From assembly GCA_039819065.1 (NCBI GenBank), contig JBCBSS010000015.1, forward strand, positions 1 through 64,000: a stretch of 64,000 bases of DNA, given 5' to 3'. The DNA comes from JBCBSS01 sp039819065 (GTDB lineage: Bacteria > Bacteroidota > Bacteroidia > Cytophagales > Cyclobacteriaceae). The notes beneath the pieces were generated by a model. The model worked only from the letters and a program-made list of their open reading frames with translations. It did no database searches and was not told the DNA's origin. How positions within the stretch are numbered: position 1 is the stretch's first letter; every line of letters starts with the position of its first letter. Below are positions 58,535 to 64,000 of this stretch, piece after piece. The translations under genes were made by a program, and so were the position numbers.

Positions 58535-60571
58535 ATGGAAGAGCATCACAATCACTCTGATGATCATCACAATCATTCAGAGCATCAGCATACAGAAAAT
58601 CATGATCACTCAGGTGGACATCATGACCACCACGCCCACATGATTGAGGATTTTAAGAAGCGATTTTACATCAATACGGCACTTTCAATACCCGTGCTTG
58701 CCTTTTCTGAAATGATCCAAGGCTTTTTAGGCTTCTCATTCAGCTTTCCAGGAATGGGTTATGTGGCAGCAGCATTGGCGACCTTCATTTTTATATATGG
58801 AGGTTGGCCATTTTTGAAAGGCCTGAAAGACGAACTTTCCGAAGGTGGTCCGGGCATGATGACCCTGATAGCCATAGCCATCACGGTTGCCTGGGCATAT
58901 AGCACTGCCGTTGTATTGGGACTGGAAGGAAAGGTGTTTTATTGGGAGCTGGTCACTTTGATAGACATTATGCTTTTAGGTCACTGGCTGGAGATGCGTT
59001 CTATCATGGGAGCCTCAAAAGCCCTTGAAAGACTAGCGGAATTAATGCCTTCTGAAGCGCATAAAGTAGAAGGTGACGATATATGTGATGTCAAGATTAG
59101 TGAACTTAAAAAAGGTGATATCATACTGATAAAGCCCGGGGAGAAAGTTCCAGCTGATGGAAAAATAGTGGATGGCGATAGTGACCTGAACGAAAGTGCA
59201 TTGACAGGTGAAAGTAAACCAGTCGAAAAGACAAAAGGTGATGAAGTAATCGGAGGAGCGATCAACGGTGACGGAAGTATAAAAGTCGAGGTGAAATCTT
59301 CGGGTGAAGATAGCTATCTTAATAAAGTCATCAAGCTTGTCGAGGAAGCACAACAGACCAAATCAAAAACGCAGAACCTGGCTAACAGGGCTGCCGGATG
59401 GTTGGCCTACATCGCCATTGGGGTTGGAATAATTACTTTCATAGCATGGGCTTTCTTTAGCTCACAGGGGATGGATTTTGCGCTTGAGCGCATGGTAACT
59501 GTCATGATTATTACCTGTCCCCATGCTTTAGGACTGGCTGTACCACTGGTAGTCGCTATTTCTACTGCACTTTCCGCAAAAAATGGATTGCTCATTAGAA
59601 ACCGAACGGCCTTTGAAAATAGCAGGAAGATTTCAGCGATAGTCTTTGATAAAACAGGCACACTCACAGAGGGCAACTTTGGTGTGAACCAGATTGAGGT
59701 TCTAAATGACAGTTCAGAAGATGAGTTACTGGCCTTGGCTGGAGCTATTGAACAAAGCTCAGAACACCCTATTGCCAGGGGCATTGTGAATGAAGCCAAA
59801 AAGCGTGAACTCAAACTCCTTTCAACATCTGATTTCAGCTCTACGAAAGGGAAAGGTGTAAGTGCAAAAGTGGATGGATCAACGTATCAGATTGTAAGTC
59901 CTGGTTATCTAAAAGAAGAGGGAATCGAGCTACCCGAAGAAGCTACCACTGACAAAGCGGAAACGGTTGTTTTCATTTTGGAAGCAGGTAAATTGATTGG
60001 ATTCATCGCTTTGGCTGATCAAATACGAAAAGAAAGTAGTGAGGCTATTGAGACCTTAAAAGATAAAGGCATCAAAGTGTTGATGGCTACCGGAGATAAT
60101 GAACAGACGGCCAAAGCAGTCGCTGAAGAACTCCAACTGGATGGATACTACAGCCAGGTGCTTCCACACGAGAAATCAGAACTGATAGAGAAACTCCAGA
60201 AAGAAGGTGAGTTTGTGGCCATGACAGGAGACGGAGTGAATGATGCCCCGGCACTGGCCAAAGCGGATATTGGAATCGCGGTGGGTTCAGGAACAGATGT
60301 AGCTGCTGAAACGGCAGATATTATTCTGACCGAAAGTAGCCCTTCTGATATTGCCAATTTGATCCTGTTTGGTAGAGCGACCTATAAGAAGATGGTTCAA
60401 AATCTGGTTTGGGCCACTGGTTATAATGTTGTAGCGATACCGCTTGCGGCAGGTGTCTTATTTTATCAAGGCATCATGATCAACCCGGCAGTAGGTGCAG
60501 CGCTCATGAGCTTGAGTACCATAGTTTGTGCAGCAAATGCTCAATTACTGAGATTGAAGTTTAAGTCGTAA
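58535..60571 (+). CDS. copB: CopB-type copper-translocating P-type ATPase
   Basis: A 678-aa P1B ATPase. The N-terminus (1-36) is His-rich (15 or more His) in place of HMA domains. The membrane metal motif in helix 6 is CPH (ITCPHALGLAVPLV), the P1B-3 type. Actuator TGES, phosphorylation DKTGTLT, HP dipeptide in SSEHPIARG and hinge TGDGVNDAP are all intact. P1B-3 pumps export Cu(II)/Cu(I) or Ag(I) from the cytosol to the periplasm, where CusABC can take over. The gene has its own 74-nt upstream spacer. Confidence 0.93.
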   Translation: MEEHHNHSDDHHNHSEHQHTENHDHSGGHHDHHAHMIEDFKKRFYINTALSIPVLAFSEMIQGFLGFSFSFPGMGYVAAALATFIFIYGGWPFLKGLKDELSEGGPGMMTLIAIAITVAWAYSTAVVLGLEGKVFYWELVTLIDIMLLGHWLEMRSIMGASKALERLAELMPSEAHKVEGDDICDVKISELKKGDIILIKPGEKVPADGKIVDGDSDLNESALTGESKPVEKTKGDEVIGGAINGDGSIKVEVKSSGEDSYLNKVIKLVEEAQQTKSKTQNLANRAAGWLAYIAIGVGIITFIAWAFFSSQGMDFALERMVTVMIITCPHALGLAVPLVVAISTALSAKNGLLIRNRTAFENSRKISAIVFDKTGTLTEGNFGVNQIEVLNDSSEDELLALAGAIEQSSEHPIARGIVNEAKKRELKLLSTSDFSSTKGKGVSAKVDGSTYQIVSPGYLKEEGIELPEEATTDKAETVVFILEAGKLIGFIALADQIRKESSEAIETLKDKGIKVLMATGDNEQTAKAVAEELQLDGYYSQVLPHEKSELIEKLQKEGEFVAMTGDGVNDAPALAKADIGIAVGSGTDVAAETADIILTESSPSDIANLILFGRATYKKMVQNLVWATGYNVVAIPLAAGVLFYQGIMINPAVGAALMSLSTIVCAANAQLLRLKFKS

Positions 60572-60606
60572 ATATCTTGACCTCCAAAATATCATATTGA
60601 ACCCTT

Positions 60607-60825
60607 GTGCCAAAGTATACCCCTGAAGAAATACTGGCTAAGTATCCCGAACTCCAAGCGAAATTGAATTGGAGAAAGCAGGATATTGGCATATTTCTGA
60701 GGTGTAAACTTGTTAGGGGGTATTATGACAGCAAGAGGAGAGTGACCGTAATAGATGAAAGGTCATTGGTTGAGCTGATGGAATTTGCCAATGATAACCT
60801 GGATAAACAGAAAGTAGACTTGTGA
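60607..60825 (+). CDS. Small conserved protein of the metal cluster
   Basis: A 72-aa soluble protein starting at GTG 60607, with YTPEEILAKYPELQAKLNW at the N-terminus, then DIGIFLRCKLVRGYYDSKRR and a basic/acidic C-terminal half. The pattern suggests a small helix-beta protein; similar proteins occur in Bacteroidota metal-efflux clusters, but I cannot name a domain. One Cys. It follows copB by 35 nt and is convergent with the DtxR gene. Function unknown. Confidence 0.62.
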   Translation: MPKYTPEEILAKYPELQAKLNWRKQDIGIFLRCKLVRGYYDSKRRVTVIDERSLVELMEFANDNLDKQKVDL

Positions 60826-60844
60826 AAATATGATATCTTATCAA

Positions 60845-61498
60845 TCAAGACACAAAAACATTTTCCGCAACCTTCTGACTAACTAATTGAGGTTTACCAT
60901 CTATATCTACATCTAAGGAACCATCAAATTCATGAACAGATTTAATAGTGACCTTACTATTGATAACAAGACCCAGTTGCGTGATATACTGAAGAAAGGC
61001 GGGTGAGTCATTTCTAACTCCAACAACCGCTAGTTCTTTTCCTACTGATTCCTGGATCAAAGTCGTTTTATGTACACCTCCTATTTCACCATTGGCATTA
61101 GGGATTGGATCACCATGCGGATCGTACTCAGGATAGCCGAGCAGCTTATCTAATTGATCTACCAATTTTTTGGATTTAACATGTTCTAATTGCTCTGCTA
61201 CCTCGTGTATCTCATCCCATGTAAATTCCATTTTTTCAACTAGAAAGGTTTCCCACAACCGATGCTTTCGGATCACAGCACATGCCTCTTTTTCACCTTT
61301 CTCAAGAAGTGAAATCGCTCCGTATTTCTCATAATGAATGAAGTCCTTTTCTTTAAGTTTTTTTAACATACTGCTTGCTGTGGCCGGAGAAATACTCATA
61401 CGCTTTGCCAACTCATTTGTACCAAGCTCCTTATCTTTTCGATCCGTATTAAGGCTATAAATGGCCTTCAAGTAGTTTTCTTCGGTATTTGTAATCAT
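60845..61498 (-). CDS. DtxR/MntR-family metalloregulator with FeoA-like domain
   Basis: A 217-aa regulator. The HTH is NELAKRMSISPATASSMLKKLKEKDFI; the dimerisation/metal domain has AVIRKHRLWETFLVEKMEFTWDEIHEVAEQLEHV with the usual Glu/His ligands, and GYPEYDPHGDPIP. The C-terminal about 75 residues form an SH3/FeoA-like domain. Likely metals are Mn(II) or Fe(II). ATG 61498 is preferred over one 7 codons upstream. It is divergent from the di-heme oxidoreductase operon across 86 nt, so that operon may be metal-repressed. Confidence 0.9.
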   Translation of the reverse strand: MITNTEENYLKAIYSLNTDRKDKELGTNELAKRMSISPATASSMLKKLKEKDFIHYEKYGAISLLEKGEKEACAVIRKHRLWETFLVEKMEFTWDEIHEVAEQLEHVKSKKLVDQLDKLLGYPEYDPHGDPIPNANGEIGGVHKTTLIQESVGKELAVVGVRNDSPAFLQYITQLGLVINSKVTIKSVHEFDGSLDVDIDGKPQLVSQKVAENVFVS

Positions 61499-61531
61499 TA
61501 AGTCAAAAGTAACTATCACATCTCTTATTTA

Positions 61532-61553
61532 AAAGTTTGATATGACTAACTTT
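61532..61553. promoter_or_regulatory. Candidate DtxR-type operator
   Basis: AAAGTT (61532-61537) and AACTTT (61548-61553) form an inverted repeat with a 10-nt spacer in the middle of the divergent DtxR / di-heme oxidoreductase promoter region. DtxR-family sites are similar AT-rich dyads. Assignment rests on position and symmetry. Confidence 0.4.
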
Positions 61554-61584
61554 AATTATTAGGTTTGTATAAATTAATTTTAAG

Positions 61585-62778
61585 ATGAGTAAAATAATTC
61601 CTTTTCTAACCTTATTTTTTTGCCTTGGGCTTGTTTCTTGTGAAGAGATAATTCCAGCAGCACCTGCTGAAAATGAACTATTGGACGGGCCAACTGCAGG
61701 TCTGTCTTACGGTGAGCAAACCCAATTCTTAAAGGGTGATGTTGCCTTTAACGATGAAGTGTTTTCATCAGTCAATGGGCTAGGACCTGGATTCGTAGCT
61801 ACTTCATGCGGAAGTTGTCATGCTGGGGACGGAAAAGGTCATCCATTTACTACACTCACCAGATTCGGACAAACGCTACCTAATACATTGCCTGATTTAT
61901 CAATTGGTGGTCCTCAACTTCAAAATAGGGCTATTCCGGGATTTGAACCAGAAAAACTACCAAACGGAGTTCCTTTTATGCAGTTTACCCCGCCTGCAGT
62001 TACCGGACTAGGATTTCTTGCAGCTCTTACGGATCAACAAATTCTTGAAAACGTAGATTCGTTAGATGTGGATAACGATGGAATTTCAGGTGTCCCTAAT
62101 TACATAACTCCTCCTGACTACTTTGAGCAGAAATGGTTTCATCAACCTGTAAATGGAAAAATTATTGGACGATTTGGCAAAAAAGCAGCTGCTATTGACT
62201 TGCTGCAACAAACAGTTGGTGCATATAATCAGGACATGGGAGTCACCTCAACTTTTGAACCAGTTGATCCAATGAGTCAATTGAGTACTGATCCGGAAGT
62301 TTCTGATCAAACCATACGAGATGTGGTTTTTTATCTTAGAACACTAAAGGCACCAATTCCCCGATCTGAGGAAAATAGTGAGGTACTAAGAGGAAAGGTC
62401 ATATTTGCCGATATTCAATGTGCTTCATGCCATATCCCGGAATGGACTACCCCTGAGTCAAATATTGAAGCATTATCGAACAAGACTTTTTATCCATATA
62501 CTGATCTACTTCTACACGATATGGGGTCAGCACTGGATGATGGAGCAACTGAAGGGTCAGCAGAGACCTATGAGTGGCGAACTCCACCATTGTGGGGGTT
62601 AGGTCTTTCACCAAACTCACAAGGTGGATCTTATTTTCTAATGCATGATGGTCGTGCAAGAAGCATCGAAGAAGCAATCGTTTTACACGGTGGTGAAGCA
62701 GAAAATAGTAAAAACCAATTTATCACCCTTGGTGAGAGCGACAGGAAGTCACTGATTAAATTTCTAGAATCACTCTAG
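61585..62778 (+). CDS. Di-heme oxidoreductase-family c-type cytochrome lipoprotein
   Basis: A 397-aa protein with a lipobox (GLVSC, Cys19) and two c-type heme motifs: CGSCH (75-79) and CASCH (279-283). The DGPTAGLSYGEQTQFLKG and GLGPGFVATSCGSCHAGDG context, the DVDNDGISG loop and LLHDMGS belong to the di-heme oxidoreductase (DUF1111) family, related to MauG/cytochrome c peroxidases. These are common in Bacteroidota iron-acquisition loci. It is probably a periplasmic electron carrier or peroxidase. It is first in an operon with a Rieske protein (2-nt gap) and a porin. Confidence 0.88.
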   Translation: MSKIIPFLTLFFCLGLVSCEEIIPAAPAENELLDGPTAGLSYGEQTQFLKGDVAFNDEVFSSVNGLGPGFVATSCGSCHAGDGKGHPFTTLTRFGQTLPNTLPDLSIGGPQLQNRAIPGFEPEKLPNGVPFMQFTPPAVTGLGFLAALTDQQILENVDSLDVDNDGISGVPNYITPPDYFEQKWFHQPVNGKIIGRFGKKAAAIDLLQQTVGAYNQDMGVTSTFEPVDPMSQLSTDPEVSDQTIRDVVFYLRTLKAPIPRSEENSEVLRGKVIFADIQCASCHIPEWTTPESNIEALSNKTFYPYTDLLLHDMGSALDDGATEGSAETYEWRTPPLWGLGLSPNSQGGSYFLMHDGRARSIEEAIVLHGGEAENSKNQFITLGESDRKSLIKFLESL

Positions 62779-62780
62779 GC

Positions 62781-63212
62781 ATGGAAAGAAGAGAATTTGT
62801 GAGAAAATGTGGAGTGGGGTGCCTAGGTGTACTTGCCTCTAATCTACTTCTACAGGGATGTGTGGGAACTCGTTACATATCTGGAAACATTGAAGGCTCC
62901 TTTCTTAGTATAAATGAAGATACTTTTCTAAATGAGGGTAAGGACTATTTGAAGCATATAGTCGTACAGAATGATGCCTTACAATATCCAATAGTCGTCT
63001 TTCGGTTTGATCCAAATGATTACAAAGCACTGCTAATGAAATGCACCCATCAGGGCACAGAGCTTCAGGTATTCGGAGATCGCCTTCAATGTCCTGCTCA
63101 TGGCAGTGAGTTTAACAATATGGGGAGTGTCCAAAATGGCCCGGCTGATTCGGCACTTCGGAGCTTTCCTGTTATCAAAGAATTAAAGACGCTTAAAATC
63201 GATTTATCATGA
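62781..63212 (+). CDS. Exported Rieske [2Fe-2S] protein
   Basis: A 143-aa protein with a signal resembling a Tat leader (MERREFVRKCGVGCLGVLAS) and a lipobox-like LQGC (Cys27). The Rieske cluster ligands are visible: Cys88-Thr-His90 (KCTHQG) and Cys104-Pro-Ala-His107 (QCPAHGSEF). It is small and lacks a fused oxygenase or cytochrome b partner. It probably exchanges electrons with the neighbouring di-heme cytochrome. Its stop overlaps the porin start (ATGA), indicating coupled translation. Confidence 0.9.
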   Translation: MERREFVRKCGVGCLGVLASNLLLQGCVGTRYISGNIEGSFLSINEDTFLNEGKDYLKHIVVQNDALQYPIVVFRFDPNDYKALLMKCTHQGTELQVFGDRLQCPAHGSEFNNMGSVQNGPADSALRSFPVIKELKTLKIDLS

Positions 63213-64000
63213 GAAACTTTGGCTCAGTTCTGATTGCTATTGCCTGTTTGATTTCGCTTGAGACCAATGCACAAATTGATAGCACCTTGCTGAAAAGAGT
63301 GCCAGTAGATACATCCAAAAACCTGCTAAACATGGATGCGGTTTACAACCGTCCGTTTTTGCAAGTTGGGAAGCTTCCTGTTTCTGTAGGAGGGTACATA
63401 GAAGCTGATTATTCATATATTGGAGAAGATGGTGTGACTGACGGCCACAGCTTTCGTGTTCCACGGATGACCCTTTTTGTGGCATCCTCCATTCATCGGA
63501 AAATTAAATTTCTCTCTGAGATCGAGTTCGAAGAAGGCGGAGAAGAAGTGGCTATTGAGTTTGCTGCCTTAGACATCAGCATGCATCCGCTCCTCAATCT
63601 TCGAGGTGGAATTGTAATGAATCCCATTGGAGCATTTAATCAAAACCACGATGGACCTAAATGGGAATTTATAGATAGGCCAATAGCTGCAGTAGACATG
63701 CTTCCTGCAACGTGGAGTAATGTAGGTTTTGGGTTATATGGTAAATATTTTTTGAAAGACTGGGCCTTTGGATATGAAGCCTATCTAACCAATGGATTTA
63801 ATGATGCAATCATCAACAATGGAGAGAACCGAACATTTCTACCAGCTTCCAAAGACAACAAAGAGCGATTTGAGGAGTCGTCTAATGGTGAACCTCTTTT
63901 TACAGGTAAAATAGCTCTACGAAATAATAAGATTGGTGAGATAGGTCTGTCCTATATGGGCGGCATTTATAACACCTATAAAGAGGATGGCTTAATATTA
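63209..64000 (+). CDS. Outer-membrane porin-like protein (5' part)
   Basis: An open frame of 264 codons runs off the right edge without a stop. It begins with a signal peptide (FGSVLIAIACLISLETNAQ) and continues with amphipathic beta-strand-like sequence: VGGYIEADYSYIGEDGV, HSFRVPRMTLFVASSIHRK, FLSEIEFEEGGEEVAIEFAA and LRGGIVMNPIGAFNQNHDG. This resembles OprO/P-type and other Bacteroidota porins with repeated Tyr/Phe-rich strands. It is translationally coupled to the Rieske gene. The operon therefore pairs two periplasmic redox proteins with an outer-membrane channel. Confidence 0.8.
   Translation, partial: MRNFGSVLIAIACLISLETNAQIDSTLLKRVPVDTSKNLLNMDAVYNRPFLQVGKLPVSVGGYIEADYSYIGEDGVTDGHSFRVPRMTLFVASSIHRKIKFLSEIEFEEGGEEVAIEFAALDISMHPLLNLRGGIVMNPIGAFNQNHDGPKWEFIDRPIAAVDMLPATWSNVGFGLYGKYFLKDWAFGYEAYLTNGFNDAIINNGENRTFLPASKDNKERFEESSNGEPLFTGKIALRNNKIGEIGLSYMGGIYNTYKEDGLIL

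Larger units (their letters stand above)
45487..64000 (+). mobile_element. Probable integrated metal-resistance island (left end only)
   Basis: Starts at the broken tRNA-Arg, followed by a tyrosine recombinase reading inward and a long block of mercury/copper-type resistance genes on one strand up to 60825. The right attachment site, which should hold the missing tRNA 3' half, is not in the window, so the extent is a minimum. The DtxR and di-heme oxidoreductase/Rieske/porin block at the end may be inside it or chromosomal if the island ended earlier without a visible scar. No conjugation genes are visible. Confidence 0.55.

Overview
The window comes from a Bacteroidota chromosome, most likely a marine or soil member of the Cytophagales. 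The evidence is the gene content (YjjG, PruA, FG-GAP/UnbV protein, GDCCxC and HYC_CC_PP families, lamin-tail lipoproteins), A-rich translation starts with few Shine-Dalgarno sequences, TAnnTTTG-type promoter boxes, and lipoproteins with acidic residues right after the lipobox Cys. The genus cannot be fixed from sequence alone.

Region 1 (1-7.5 kb) is ordinary chromosome: a HAD nucleotidase (yjjG), proline-catabolic P5C dehydrogenase (pruA), a hybrid PAS histidine kinase, a DsbA/FrnE-like oxidoreductase and a secreted FG-GAP/UnbV protein.

Region 2 (7.6-41 kb) is a patchwork of small stress and detoxification units run by one-component regulators: five AraC-family proteins, two HxlR proteins and one Crp/Fnr protein. 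Their targets include a TauD-type dioxygenase, azoreductase, DoxX protein, one classical and three active-site-atypical SDRs, a thioredoxin-reductase-like flavoprotein, two exported acetolactate decarboxylases and a complete AcrAB-TolC-like RND pump. Three promoters (DoxX, RND pump, F420-reductase-like gene) carry the same two-half-site element, TTTTGG-N15-TTTTGG, 54-57 nt before the start codon. It looks like an undescribed AraC-type operator that ties them into one regulon. The middle of this region (15.9-24.5 kb) is rearranged: a sigma factor/Cys-rich lipoprotein pair was duplicated, the second copy was broken up, and a piece of an AraC gene is fused to it. A five-repeat lamin-tail lipoprotein and a 47-aa lipoprotein now sit inside the broken copy. 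A RAYT (REP-associated transposase) with REP-like palindromes, and MITE/REP-like intergenic repeats, are also present.

Region 3 (40.7-45.4 kb) is a peroxide-defence block: OxyR (Cys199/Cys208 conserved) divergent from a KatG with an export signal, followed by glutamyl-tRNA reductase (hemA), which would supply heme precursor.

Region 4 (45.45 kb to the end) looks like an integrated metal-resistance island. It starts with a tRNA-Arg(CCT) gene cut at the anticodon arm, then a tyrosine recombinase. Next come an ArsR regulator, a MerT-MerP fusion, a GDCCxC protein, an AraC protein with an HMA-like CxxC domain, an HMA/MauE-like membrane protein, an HYC_CC_PP protein, a CusA-CusC-CusB pump, DUF3347 and DUF305 proteins, and a CopB-type (CPH) P-type ATPase. 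No merA is visible. Two promoters inside the island share a second motif (TTTCTCAAAATT, exactly 40 nt before the -7 box). The window ends with a DtxR regulator divergent from a di-heme oxidoreductase / Rieske / porin operon. The right end of the island is not seen, so whether this last block belongs to it is open.
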